DNA of 64,000 nt from Microvirga puerhi (GTDB taxonomy: Bacteria > Pseudomonadota > Alphaproteobacteria > Rhizobiales > Beijerinckiaceae). Below, one piece after another: positions 44,738 to 54,523 of the stretch (position 1 is the stretch's first letter; each line of letters starts with the position of its first letter). The stretch lies in NCBI RefSeq assembly GCF_020089865.1, contig NZ_JAIRBM010000020.1:31611-95610 (forward strand), in the 5' to 3' direction. The notes under the pieces were generated by a model, which was not told the origin of the DNA, searched no databases, and worked only from the letters and a program-made list of their open reading frames with translations. A program made the translations under genes and the position numbers.

Positions 44738-44809
44738 GTGGCGTCTCCCGCGGCGGTCGGATTATTTTCGCAGAGCGTCTTCCTAAAAACCAGATCACGG
44801 AATCAATCC

Positions 44810-45223
44810 ATGAGATTTTCTGCTGTCGTCGCATGCCTCGGTATTCTGGCTGCTCCGAGTGGTGCGTTCGCCCAAACCCGTCCGGCCGATCCCTGCAGCA
44901 CGGAGACCTCGACCTACGCCCAGAGCGAATGCCTGGATAAGGCTCTCAAGGCCGCCGATAGCGAGCTCAACGCCGTCTACAAAAAAGCCCAGGCTTCCAT
45001 CGACAAAAGCGACATGATGAATGCGGAGCAGCGCCGCAGCTGGAAGCAGGCTCTTCAGAAAGCGCAACGGGCCTGGGTCGGCTTCCGTGACGCGGATTGC
45101 GGCGAACCGGTCGGCTACGAATGGTTCCAGGGCACCGGTATGGGGCCGGCGACACTTGCCTGCAATCTCGAAAAAACCAAGATTCGCACGCAGGAACTCA
45201 CGGATCGATACATCAACCGCTAG
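44810..45223 (+). CDS. LprI/DUF1311-like periplasmic protein
   Basis: A 137-residue exported protein: signal peptide MRFSAVVACLGILAAPSGAF ending at AQ, then the DUF1311 pattern with cysteines in PADPCSTETS, YAQSECLD, FRDADCGEP and TLACNLE. It also has a long helix with AWVGFRDADC. Some members (LprI of Mycobacterium) inhibit lysozyme. Others have no known function. The location beside a peptidoglycan-binding protein and upstream of the envelope genes fits a wall-protection role (inference). ATG 44810 precedes the signal directly. Confidence 0.82.
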   Translation: MRFSAVVACLGILAAPSGAFAQTRPADPCSTETSTYAQSECLDKALKAADSELNAVYKKAQASIDKSDMMNAEQRRSWKQALQKAQRAWVGFRDADCGEPVGYEWFQGTGMGPATLACNLEKTKIRTQELTDRYINR

Positions 45224-45294
45224 GCTTTTCGTATTTCTTTGACACTCCATCGCTCGCGTGACAAACCACGCCGCGTCTGGCTCGTGGTTTTCCC

Positions 45295-47091
45295 GTGACT
45301 GCCTTTTCTCCTGCTCGCCTGTTGCATCATCCACGCCTTCAGGTGCTGATCCGGCGCCGAGAGGTGCCCTTTGTCATGCTCGCGGCAGTGGTCGGGGTGC
45401 TTTCCGGCATCGTCGTATCGATGATGGGCTTTGTTACGCGGCTGCTGCACAGCATGCTGTTCGACATCTCCCTTGGAGAGAGATTGAGCGCCTTGTCGGA
45501 GCTGGAACCTCGTCAGGCGCTGGTGCCGGCTATCGGTGGATGCCTCGTCGGACTGAGTGCTTGGCTGATTGCCCGGTATCGCACTTCCCACCTTGTGGAC
45601 CCGATCGAGGCCAATGCTCTTCACGGCGGTCGGCTGTCCTTAAGCGACAGCTTGATCGTTGGGGCTCAGACTATTCTTTCCAACGGCTTTGGTGCATCGG
45701 TTGGGCTTGAGGCCGGCTATACGCAGATCGGGTCAGGCATAGCTTCCTGGTTGGCACGACGGTTGAACCTTCGCCGGAGCGACGTTCGTGTGCTTGTGGG
45801 ATGTGGCGCGGCCGGTGCAATCGCCTCGGCTTTCAATGCACCTTTCACGGGTGCGTTCTATGGGTTCGAACTCATCATTGGTGTCTACTCGATCGCGACG
45901 GTCGCACCGGTGATGGCTGCGACCCTTGCTGCCGTTCTCGTGACTAAGCTCTTTCAGACGGCGCCGACGCTCATAGAAGTTCCACCCATTCCCGAACTCT
46001 CGGCCGCAGATTACTTCCCGTTCCTGCTTCTCGGACTCGTCGCCGGAGCCGCGTCCGTCGGCATCATGCGCCTCGTGACCCTGGTCGAGCGCGCCTTCGT
46101 CGCAACCGGTTGCCCGCCGATCTTCCGGCCGGCAGTTGGAGGCTTTGCGGTTGGCGGCTTGGCTCTTTTCGTGCCCCAGGTCCTATCGGCCGGTCATGGG
46201 GCGCTTCACCTTCAGATGGAGACCGGCCTCGGTCTCGGAGCGCTGGCCCTTCTCTTTGCTGCGAAGGTTGCTGCGTCCGCCGTTTCGCTCGGGTCGGGTT
46301 TTCGCGGTGGCCTGTTTTTCGCCTCCCTGCTGCTCGGAGCCCTTCTGGGCAAGATCTTCGCCATCGTGGCCGGGCCTCTCATGCCGCTCGCGGTCGATCC
46401 GGTTGTTTCCGCGATCGTGGGCATGGCATCCCTCGCTGTCGGCATCGTCGGAGGACCCTTGACGATCACGTTCCTCGCGCTCGAGACGACTGGAGATCTT
46501 GCAATCAGCGGAATCGTGCTGACGGCTTCGGTTATGGCTGCCATCGTGGTTCGCCAGACCTTCGGCTATTCGTTCTCGACGTGGCGCCTCCATCTCCGGG
46601 GCGAGACGATCCGGAGTGCCCAGGATGTCGGTTGGCTGCGCAGCCTGACTGTGGGGCGGATGATGCGTCGGGACGTCAAGACGATCCAGATTCCGGTGTC
46701 GTTGTCCGAATTCAGGCGCAAGTTCCCCCTCGGTTCCGCACAGCGGGTGGTCGCAGCCGATGCGGATGGTCACTACGCGGGCATCGTCCTCGTTCCCGAA
46801 GCCTATGCGCCGGAACTCGATGCCGATGCCGCCAGTATCGCGCCTCTTCTTCGATATAAGGACGACATGCTGGTTCCGGCCATGAACGTGAAGGAGGCCG
46901 CCGGCATCTTCGACCAGACCCAGAGTGAAGAGTTGGCGGTGGTCGACAATGTTCGCAATCGAAAGGTGCTTGGGCTCCTGACTGAGAGCCATCTCCTGCG
47001 CCGCTATAGTGAAGAGCTCGACAAGGCTCATCGCGGAGCGCTTGGCGAAGAGACTGTGAACGAAAGCGTTGGTAAAGCGCGTTCAGTCTGA
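45295..47091 (+). CDS. ClC family chloride channel/transporter with CBS region
   Basis: A 598-residue protein, start GTG 45295. Around 18 helices span residues 25-440. The gating-glutamate motif appears as SVGLEAGYTQIGSG with E139, instead of the usual GREGP. Next comes VGCGAAGAIASAFNAPFTGA, and the C-terminal filter helix is SGFRGGLFFASLLLGA. The last about 150 residues form a CBS-like cytoplasmic region (SLTVGRMMRRDVKTIQIPVS). It exchanges or conducts anions across the membrane, with selectivity uncertain because of the variant filter. It lies 71 bases after the LprI-like gene on the same strand. Confidence 0.88.
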   Translation: MTAFSPARLLHHPRLQVLIRRREVPFVMLAAVVGVLSGIVVSMMGFVTRLLHSMLFDISLGERLSALSELEPRQALVPAIGGCLVGLSAWLIARYRTSHLVDPIEANALHGGRLSLSDSLIVGAQTILSNGFGASVGLEAGYTQIGSGIASWLARRLNLRRSDVRVLVGCGAAGAIASAFNAPFTGAFYGFELIIGVYSIATVAPVMAATLAAVLVTKLFQTAPTLIEVPPIPELSAADYFPFLLLGLVAGAASVGIMRLVTLVERAFVATGCPPIFRPAVGGFAVGGLALFVPQVLSAGHGALHLQMETGLGLGALALLFAAKVAASAVSLGSGFRGGLFFASLLLGALLGKIFAIVAGPLMPLAVDPVVSAIVGMASLAVGIVGGPLTITFLALETTGDLAISGIVLTASVMAAIVVRQTFGYSFSTWRLHLRGETIRSAQDVGWLRSLTVGRMMRRDVKTIQIPVSLSEFRRKFPLGSAQRVVAADADGHYAGIVLVPEAYAPELDADAASIAPLLRYKDDMLVPAMNVKEAAGIFDQTQSEELAVVDNVRNRKVLGLLTESHLLRRYSEELDKAHRGALGEETVNESVGKARSV

Positions 47092-47170
47092 CGAAAGCTG
47101 ACGGCTCGTCTTGGTTACACCCTGTCGCAATGCTAGGCTCGGCTCACGGTGAAGGGCAGGGGAGCTTTCG

Positions 47171-50100
47171 ATGATCCGTCATCTGATACGAATGGCCGTC
47201 GTTGCAGGCGGGTTATTCTCTGGCGCAATTGCCCTTCAAGCGCAGCAGGCTCAGAAATCCTACGTCAATGAGGAGCTCGCAAGCCAGGCCGTTCGCCTCG
47301 AGCAGTCACTCAAGAAAGAAAACGGCTCTGCCACGGACCAAACGGGTCCGTTCCTGCGGCGTTCTGGCGAGACCATGCTGGGACGAGGGCTCTCCAGTCA
47401 GGCAATGAGCGCCTTTGCGGCGGCGATCGCCATCGAGCCGACCGCGTTCGCGAACTGGGCAGGTTACGCCCGAGCGGCGCTTGCCGTGGACCCAGGCAAT
47501 GATTGGCAGGAACGTGAGAAGCTTCAGAACCGTCGCGTTGCCGCAGCATTCGCTGCCTATCAACGTGCAACGAAGCCTGCCGATGAAGCCACAGCCCTTG
47601 CGCTTCTCGGGCAGGCCTATGCGGCACAGCAGACATGGCGGCCGTCCCTCAATGCCTATGCGACGAGTCTTAAGATCAAGGATGATCCGGTGGTTCGCGC
47701 GGCCTACGAGCCGCTTCGGGCGGAGCATGGCTTCCGGATCCTGGACTTCAAGGTGGATTCCGATGCCGCTTCTCCACGGGTTTGCTTCCAGTTCTCCGAT
47801 CCTCTTGCGATGGGGAAAGTCGATTTCGGGCCCTTCGTAGTCGTGTCCGGCAACGCCAATGCAGCTGTCTCCGCCGAGGAGGCGCAGCTCTGCGTCGATG
47901 GTCTGAAGCACAGCGAGCGCTATGCCATCGTGCTCCGGCAAGGATTGCCTTCATCGGTCGGTGAGAATCTCCTGACTTCAGCCGATTATGAGATCTATGT
48001 ACGGGATCGCTCGCCCCAGGCGCGGTTCACCGGTCGTAACTATGTTCTGCCGAGCACGGGTCAGGAAGGCATCCCGGTTGTCTCCATCAATACGCGCAAA
48101 GTCGATGTGGAAGTGTATCGGATCGGCGACCGGAGTCTTTTGCCGACAGTTCGTTCCTACGATTTCCTTTCGCAGCTCTCGCGCTATTCCGCGGCCGAGA
48201 TCGGTCGTGAGAAGGGTGTGAAGATCTGGAGCGGCACCCTCGACACCGCATCGGAGCTCAACCGTGATGTGGTCACCGCGTTTCCGGTGATGGAGGCCGT
48301 CGGCAAGCTGGAGCCCGGTGTTTACGTCATGACGGCCAAGCCCAATGACGGCAGTCCACCAAACAGCTCCGGCGATGAGGATTACGGCAGCATTGCCACC
48401 CAATGGTTCGTGGTCTCGGATCTCGGCTTGACGGCATTTACCGGCAAGGGCGGCGTGCAAGTCTTCGTGCGTTCTCTTGCCAGCACCGAGCCACGGGCCG
48501 ACGTGGAGATCCGGCTGGTCGCCCGCAACAACGAAGTCCTTTCTACCAAGAAGACCGACGGCAAAGGCGTTGTGCAATTCGATCCTGGTCTTGCGCGAGG
48601 CGAGGGCGGATTGGCGCCGGGCCTCGTCGTTGCAACGGTGGGGTCCGATTACGGCTTTCTTGATCTGGGTTCAGCGGCTTTTGATCTGAGCGATCGCGGT
48701 GTCAAAGGGCGTACCGTGTCCGGCTCAGTGGATGCTTATCTCTATACGGAGCGCGGAGTCTATAGGACGGGTGAGACGGTTGCGCTGACGGCCCTCTTGC
48801 GCGACGTCAAGGGGGCAGCCGTTCCAGGGATCCCTCTCACGATCGTGGTGCGGCGTCCCGACGGCGTCGAATACCGCAGGGTGGTTGTGGAAGATCAGGG
48901 GCTCGGCGGGCGGGCGCTGTCCGTCCTCATTTTGCCTGGTTCGTTACGGGGTACGTGGCGAATTGCGGCCTATACGGATCCGAAGGGCGCCTCCGTCGGA
49001 GAAGCGAGTTTCCTGGTCGAAGATTATGTGCCGGAGCGGCTGGAAGTCACGCTCACCCCGAAGGTCGACGCTCTCCGGCCAGGCCAACCTGCACCGATCG
49101 ATCTCTCCGCCCGATATCTTTATGGAGCGCCCGGTGCCGACCTCGCGGTGACTGGTGAAGTTGCGGTCGCGGCGTCGGTCAAGAGCGGTGTAAAGGGCCT
49201 TGAAGGCTTCACCGTCGGCCTTGACGACGAGACGGTCGAGGCCTCCACCGTCGAGATCGAACAGTCATCGACGACTGATGCGCAGGGCCGGGCCAGTCTC
49301 CAGATTCCGGTGCCGAGCATCGTTGCGCCGCGTCCTCTGGAGGCTCGATTCACCTTGCGCGCCGCTGAGCCCGGCGGGCGTGCGGTCGAGCGCAGCGTCA
49401 CGCTGCCGATCCTGCCGAAGGGGCCTGTGGTCGGCGTGCGGAAGAACTTCAGCGGTCAGCTGGGTGAGGGTGCCAACGCTACCTTCGATGTGGTTCTTGC
49501 GGATCCCACCGGAAAACGCCTTGCCAAAAGCAATGTGGGTTGGAGTCTCTACAAGATCGAACGACGCTATCAGTGGTACAATTCCGATGGCCGCTGGAGC
49601 TATGAGCCTGTCAAGAACACGCGTCGCGTCGCGGATGGTCGGATCGACGTAAAGGCAGATGCGGCGGCACGCATTTCCGCGCCGGTCGAATGGGGAACCT
49701 ACAGGCTCGACGTGAGCGCAGCCGATCTTGGGGAGACGGCACAAACCAGCCTCTCCTTCACGGTTGGTTGGTCAGGCGATCAAACCGCCGACACGCCCGA
49801 TCTTCTCGACATGACGCTCGACAAGGCTGGGTATCGGGCTGGCGACACTATGCGGCTGCACCTCAATCCACGCTTCACGGGGAAAGCTACTCTCGCCGTC
49901 GTCAGTGATCGCGTGCATGACATACAGATGTTGGATGTGGCGGCAACGGGCACGGATGTGACCGTTCCGGTGAAGGCGGAGTGGGGATCGGGAGCCTATG
50001 TGGTCGTCATGGCCCATCGTCCCCTCGATCAGGCGGCAAAGCGCATGCCGGGCCGCTCGCTTGGCACCGCATGGTTCGAAATCGACCGGGACGCGCGCTC

Positions 50101-52414
50101 GCTGGCCGTCAATCTCAATGCGCCCGACAGGATCAGACCGCGCGGGATGTTGAGCATGCCGATCAAGGTGGAGGGGCTCAAGCCGGGCGATGATGCGCGC
50201 ATCACGGTTGCAGCTGTTGACGTGGGAATTCTCAATCTCACCCGCTACGAGACGCCGAATCCCGCCGGCTACTTCTTCGGGCAGAAACAGCTCTCGTCGG
50301 AGATCCGGGATCTCTATGGATACCTGATCGACGGTATGCAGGGCACACGCGGTACGATTCGATCCGGCGGCGACATGGAGCCCAAGGCTCTCGATGGTAT
50401 TCCACCGACGCAGGAGCCACTGGCGCGCTTCTCCGGCGTTGTGAAGGTGGGGCAGGACGGTACGGCACATGTCGATTTCGACATTCCCGCGTTCAACGGA
50501 ACGGTACGTGTCATGGCCGTCGCCTGGACGAAGGATCGGGTCGGCAGTGCATCCTCAGACGTCATCATTCGCGATCCTGTGGTTCTGGCAGGAACCCTTC
50601 CGCGATTCCTCTCCGTCGGAGATCGTTCTCGATTTTTCCTGCAGTTCGACAATGTGGAAGGTCAGGCAGGCGACTACACGGTCGATCTCCATATTCAGGG
50701 ACCGGTCGTCGTCGCAGCAGACGCTTTGCGCTCGACGGTCAATCTCGCAGAGAAAGGCAAAGGCAGCTTGACCATTCCGGTGATAGCGGGTGGTCAGGGC
50801 ACAGCCATCATCGACGTGACGTTGAAAGGGCCGGGTCTCGACGAGCTAACACAGCGCTTTGCACTCGCGATTCAGCCGGGAACCGCGTCCCTTGCTCGTC
50901 GTACGGTGCGCAGTCTCGATCCCGGCGCGAGCGTGACGCTGTCGAAGGACTTGGTGGCTGACATTCTCATGGGCACCGGTGCGGTATCCCTTTCTGTTTC
51001 GCCGCTCGCGAGCTTGGACGTTCCCGGACTTCTGCAAGCGCTCGATCGCTACCCGTATGGCTGCACGGAGCAGGTGGTGAGCCGCGCCTTGCCCTTGCTC
51101 TATGTCAATAGGCTCGCTGAGGAGGAGAAGCTCTCCCTTGATGAAAAAGCGGACGAGCGCGTGCGCTCGGCCATCGAACGTATTCTGGCGCGTCAGGATT
51201 CCAATGGCTCGTTTGGACTGTGGAGCGTCGGAGGCAACGACATCTGGCTCGACGCCTACACAATGGATTTCCTGACGCGGGCCAGGGAGCGCGGCTTCTC
51301 CGTGCCTCAGGTGGCGTTCACGTTAGCTCTCGATCGCCTGCGCAACTTCGTCGCCAATACGACTGAGGTGGAGGACAATGCAGCAAACCTGGCCTATGCT
51401 GCCTACGTTCTCGCCCGTAACGGGCGGCCGGTCATGGGGGACCTACGCTATCTTGCCGACACGAAGCTGAATGCTTTCGACTCGCCTCTGGCGCGTGGCC
51501 AGATCGCTGCCGCTCTCGCCCTCCTGGGTGATCGGGGGAGAGCGCAGAAGGCTTTCGGATCCGCTGTCGAGCGGCTGCGTAGCGAGCGCGACTCGGGGAA
51601 TTTCCGCGCCGATTATGGCTCGCGTCTGCGGGATGGCGCAGGGCTTCTCGCTTTGGCCTCGGAGACCGACAATGTGCCAGCCGTCATGCAACCGGTCGCG
51701 AAAGTCGTCGACGACGAGCGTGGAAACCGTCGCACCAGTACTCAGGAGGAGGCGTGGCTCGTCCTCGCGGCACAGGCAGTGGCGCGCGATGCCGAAGCGA
51801 TGGTGCTGAAAGTGAACGGAGAAGAGCGTAAAGGCGCCTTCTATAGGACTTACCGAGACGGGCTTTTGAACGACGGACCTGTCACCCTGTCGAATGCAGG
51901 ATCGGCTGCGATCCAGGCCGTCATCACCGTGATGGGCAATCCCGTTGAACCGGAGCCTGCCGTTTCGCGGGGCTACATGCTGGAGCGCACGTATTTCAAG
52001 CTCGACGGCACACAGGTGAAGCAGACTAACTTGCGTCAAAATGAGCGTCTCGTCGTGGTATTGAGAGTGACGGAGGCCGAGGCGAAGCAGGCTCGCGTGC
52101 TTCTTGTCGATCGCTTGCCGGCAGGCTTCGAGATCGACAATCCCAAGCTGGTCGACAGCGACACGGTCGCGGCCCTGCCGTGGTTGAAGCGGGATGTGGA
52201 GCCCTCTCATACCGAGTATCGCGATGACCGTTTCGTCGCGGCATTCGATCGAGATCCCGACCAGCCTGCTTTCTTCACTGTCGCCTATATGGTGCGCACG
52301 GTTTCACCCGGTCGGTACGTACATCCAGCGGCGCAGATCGAGGATATGTATCGTCCCGAACGCTTCGGGCGCACGGGCTTTGGATCCATCGAGGTGGAGC
52401 AGGCAGGGCGCTAA
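47171..52414 (+). CDS. Bacterial alpha-2-macroglobulin (protease trap)
   Basis: A 1747-residue protein with a signal peptide (MIRHLIRMAVVAGGLFSGAI) and an N-terminal repeat-like domain (about 35-180). A series of macroglobulin domains follows, recognisable by GVYRTGETVALTALLRDVKG, FSGVVKVGQDGTAHVDFDIP and RVMAVAWTKDRVGSASSDVI. The thioester motif CTEQ is intact (C1298-Q1301, PYGCTEQVVSRALP), in a helical thioester domain. It would trap attacking proteases covalently in the periplasm. No lipobox cysteine follows the signal peptide, unlike YfhM. Its stop overlaps the PBP1C start by one base (TAATG), the classical bMG-PbpC pair. Confidence 0.93.
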   Translation: MIRHLIRMAVVAGGLFSGAIALQAQQAQKSYVNEELASQAVRLEQSLKKENGSATDQTGPFLRRSGETMLGRGLSSQAMSAFAAAIAIEPTAFANWAGYARAALAVDPGNDWQEREKLQNRRVAAAFAAYQRATKPADEATALALLGQAYAAQQTWRPSLNAYATSLKIKDDPVVRAAYEPLRAEHGFRILDFKVDSDAASPRVCFQFSDPLAMGKVDFGPFVVVSGNANAAVSAEEAQLCVDGLKHSERYAIVLRQGLPSSVGENLLTSADYEIYVRDRSPQARFTGRNYVLPSTGQEGIPVVSINTRKVDVEVYRIGDRSLLPTVRSYDFLSQLSRYSAAEIGREKGVKIWSGTLDTASELNRDVVTAFPVMEAVGKLEPGVYVMTAKPNDGSPPNSSGDEDYGSIATQWFVVSDLGLTAFTGKGGVQVFVRSLASTEPRADVEIRLVARNNEVLSTKKTDGKGVVQFDPGLARGEGGLAPGLVVATVGSDYGFLDLGSAAFDLSDRGVKGRTVSGSVDAYLYTERGVYRTGETVALTALLRDVKGAAVPGIPLTIVVRRPDGVEYRRVVVEDQGLGGRALSVLILPGSLRGTWRIAAYTDPKGASVGEASFLVEDYVPERLEVTLTPKVDALRPGQPAPIDLSARYLYGAPGADLAVTGEVAVAASVKSGVKGLEGFTVGLDDETVEASTVEIEQSSTTDAQGRASLQIPVPSIVAPRPLEARFTLRAAEPGGRAVERSVTLPILPKGPVVGVRKNFSGQLGEGANATFDVVLADPTGKRLAKSNVGWSLYKIERRYQWYNSDGRWSYEPVKNTRRVADGRIDVKADAAARISAPVEWGTYRLDVSAADLGETAQTSLSFTVGWSGDQTADTPDLLDMTLDKAGYRAGDTMRLHLNPRFTGKATLAVVSDRVHDIQMLDVAATGTDVTVPVKAEWGSGAYVVVMAHRPLDQAAKRMPGRSLGTAWFEIDRDARSLAVNLNAPDRIRPRGMLSMPIKVEGLKPGDDARITVAAVDVGILNLTRYETPNPAGYFFGQKQLSSEIRDLYGYLIDGMQGTRGTIRSGGDMEPKALDGIPPTQEPLARFSGVVKVGQDGTAHVDFDIPAFNGTVRVMAVAWTKDRVGSASSDVIIRDPVVLAGTLPRFLSVGDRSRFFLQFDNVEGQAGDYTVDLHIQGPVVVAADALRSTVNLAEKGKGSLTIPVIAGGQGTAIIDVTLKGPGLDELTQRFALAIQPGTASLARRTVRSLDPGASVTLSKDLVADILMGTGAVSLSVSPLASLDVPGLLQALDRYPYGCTEQVVSRALPLLYVNRLAEEEKLSLDEKADERVRSAIERILARQDSNGSFGLWSVGGNDIWLDAYTMDFLTRARERGFSVPQVAFTLALDRLRNFVANTTEVEDNAANLAYAAYVLARNGRPVMGDLRYLADTKLNAFDSPLARGQIAAALALLGDRGRAQKAFGSAVERLRSERDSGNFRADYGSRLRDGAGLLALASETDNVPAVMQPVAKVVDDERGNRRTSTQEEAWLVLAAQAVARDAEAMVLKVNGEERKGAFYRTYRDGLLNDGPVTLSNAGSAAIQAVITVMGNPVEPEPAVSRGYMLERTYFKLDGTQVKQTNLRQNERLVVVLRVTEAEAKQARVLLVDRLPAGFEIDNPKLVDSDTVAALPWLKRDVEPSHTEYRDDRFVAAFDRDPDQPAFFTVAYMVRTVSPGRYVHPAAQIEDMYRPERFGRTGFGSIEVEQAGR

Positions 52415-54513
52415 TGCGCGTAAACCGGACACGATTGCGCCAAGTTGGCCTGCCGGTAACGGTGGTGCTCTTGATTTGCGTGTCGTTGTCCGCTTTCGTC
52501 TTATGGCGCTATGCAGAAAGCCTCGGGCCGATCGACTGGAGCGTTGCGGAGGTACGATCCACGGTCGTGCTCGATCGCGACGGGCGGTTGCTCAGGCCTT
52601 TCGTGACATCGGAAGGCCGTTGGCGGCTCCCCATCGAAACTGGGGATGTTGATCCTCATTACCTGGCAATGCTCAAAGCTTATGAGGATAACCGTTTCGA
52701 GCAACACGTTGGTGTCGATCCGCTTGCCATGATGCGTGCGGCGTTCCAACTCGTGCGGAACGGTACGGTCGTATCCGGAGGCTCGACCCTGACCATGCAG
52801 GTCGCACGTCTCCTGGAGCCGCGTGATGAGCGTACTCTCTGGGCAAAGCTGCGCCAGATCATCCGCGCGCTGCAACTGGAAAGGCAGCTGACCAAGGACC
52901 AGGTCCTCAAGCTCTATCTCATCCTCGCGCCTTATGGTGGCAATCTCGAAGGGGCGCGCGCGGCCAGCCTGTCCTATTTCGGACGCGAGCCCAAGCGTCT
53001 GAGCTTGGCGGAAGCAGCCCTTCTTGTCGCCCTGCCGCAAGCGCCCGAACTGCGCCGGCCCGACAGAGACGCATCGGCAGCGCGCAGGGCCCGGAACCGT
53101 GTGTTGGAGCGCGCTCGTGCGCGAGGTGTCATCAACATCACGGAAGCGGAGGCTGCAAAGGCGGAGCCGGTTCCCCAAAAGCGCCAGGCCTTTCCGATGC
53201 TTGCCGCTCATGCGGCGGAGCAGGCCGTGGCGAATATGCCGTCCTTAAAAATTCAACGACTTTCGATCGATGCACGTCTTCAGTCCAGCCTCGAGCGCTT
53301 GGCGCGGGAGCGGCTGGAGCGCCTCGATCAGCGGCTATCCATCGCCATGGTGATCATTCACAATGCGACAGGTGAGATCCGTGCGCAGGTTGGTAGTTCT
53401 GATTACATGAGCCGGGAACGGGCGGGCGCCATTGATATGACCCAGGCGGTGCGCTCGCCCGGCTCGGCATTGAAGCCATTTATCTATTCTCTCGCTTTCG
53501 AAAACGGCATTGCTCATCCCGAGACGCTGCTCGACGACAGGCCCTCCCGTTATGGAATCTACCAGCCCGAGAATTTCGATTTGGGATATCAGGGGACGGT
53601 CACTGCGCGACGGGCACTGCAGTTGTCGTTGAACGTTCCTGCCGTTGAACTCCTGAACGAGCTTGGCCCAGCACGTCTCCTTGCCCGCCTCCATCAGACA
53701 GGCGTTTCCATCGCCATGCCAAAGGACGCTGCGCCGGGGTTGGCGATCGGTCTCGGTGGCCTCGGCATCACGTTGACGGATCTGACGCGCCTCTATTCCG
53801 GCCTCGCTCGCGGCGGAGAGATGTCTCCGCTGGTGCGTCGCCTTGGTGTTCCGGCTCCGCCCGAGCCCACACGCCGGATCGCAGATCCCGTGGCTGCCTG
53901 GTATGTGTTTGATGTTCTCCGTGGGGCGCCGCCTCCGGACAATGCTTTGGCCGGCCGTATCGCGTTCAAGACGGGAACTTCCTATGGATATCGGGATGCC
54001 TGGGCCGTCGGGTACGATCGGAATTATACGGTCGGGGTTTGGGTCGGGCGTCCGGATGGCACCGCCGTTCCGGGTCTCGTCGGCCGGGTAATGGCTGCAC
54101 CGGTCCTGTTCGACGCGTTCGCACGAATTGGGATCGAACCGGAAGCACTGCCTATTCCTCCTTTTGCCCTTCAAGCGACGACTGCGACTCTGCCGCCCCC
54201 TCTGCGCCATGTGAGGCAGGATGTGCCGAAGACGCTCGCAGCTACGATACAAGCACCCCTCAAGATCACGTTTCCACTCGACGGTTCACGTGTCGATCTG
54301 GGCTTCTCGGGACCCGGCAACGAACATGGCGCCCTCGCCCTGAAATCCAGCGGTGGTATACCTCCGCTGACCTGGATGGTGGATGGCGCTCCTGTCGATG
54401 CAGCGACCTTGCGTCGGGAGACGGTATGGTCGCCGCAAGGTGCGGGCTTCGTACGCCTTTCCGTCATCGATGCGAGAGGCGCAACGGACAGTGTCATTAT
54501 CCGGGTGGAATAA
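52414..54513 (+). CDS. pbpC: Penicillin-binding protein 1C
   Basis: A 699-residue class A PBP anchored by a helix at about 13-31. The glycosyltransferase domain has the catalytic E91 in LKAYEDNRFEQHVGVDPLA and GGSTLTMQVARLLEP. The transpeptidase active serine is S351 with K354 in SPGSALKPF, and the KTGTSYGYRDAW box is present. A C-terminal BiPBP_C domain (about 595-699) completes the PbpC layout. It is expected to repair peptidoglycan exposed by damage, in partnership with the macroglobulin encoded directly upstream. The gene ends against the convergent hemN. Confidence 0.95.
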   Translation: MRVNRTRLRQVGLPVTVVLLICVSLSAFVLWRYAESLGPIDWSVAEVRSTVVLDRDGRLLRPFVTSEGRWRLPIETGDVDPHYLAMLKAYEDNRFEQHVGVDPLAMMRAAFQLVRNGTVVSGGSTLTMQVARLLEPRDERTLWAKLRQIIRALQLERQLTKDQVLKLYLILAPYGGNLEGARAASLSYFGREPKRLSLAEAALLVALPQAPELRRPDRDASAARRARNRVLERARARGVINITEAEAAKAEPVPQKRQAFPMLAAHAAEQAVANMPSLKIQRLSIDARLQSSLERLARERLERLDQRLSIAMVIIHNATGEIRAQVGSSDYMSRERAGAIDMTQAVRSPGSALKPFIYSLAFENGIAHPETLLDDRPSRYGIYQPENFDLGYQGTVTARRALQLSLNVPAVELLNELGPARLLARLHQTGVSIAMPKDAAPGLAIGLGGLGITLTDLTRLYSGLARGGEMSPLVRRLGVPAPPEPTRRIADPVAAWYVFDVLRGAPPPDNALAGRIAFKTGTSYGYRDAWAVGYDRNYTVGVWVGRPDGTAVPGLVGRVMAAPVLFDAFARIGIEPEALPIPPFALQATTATLPPPLRHVRQDVPKTLAATIQAPLKITFPLDGSRVDLGFSGPGNEHGALALKSSGGIPPLTWMVDGAPVDAATLRRETVWSPQGAGFVRLSVIDARGATDSVIIRVE

Positions 54514-54523
54514 GCCACCGGTC

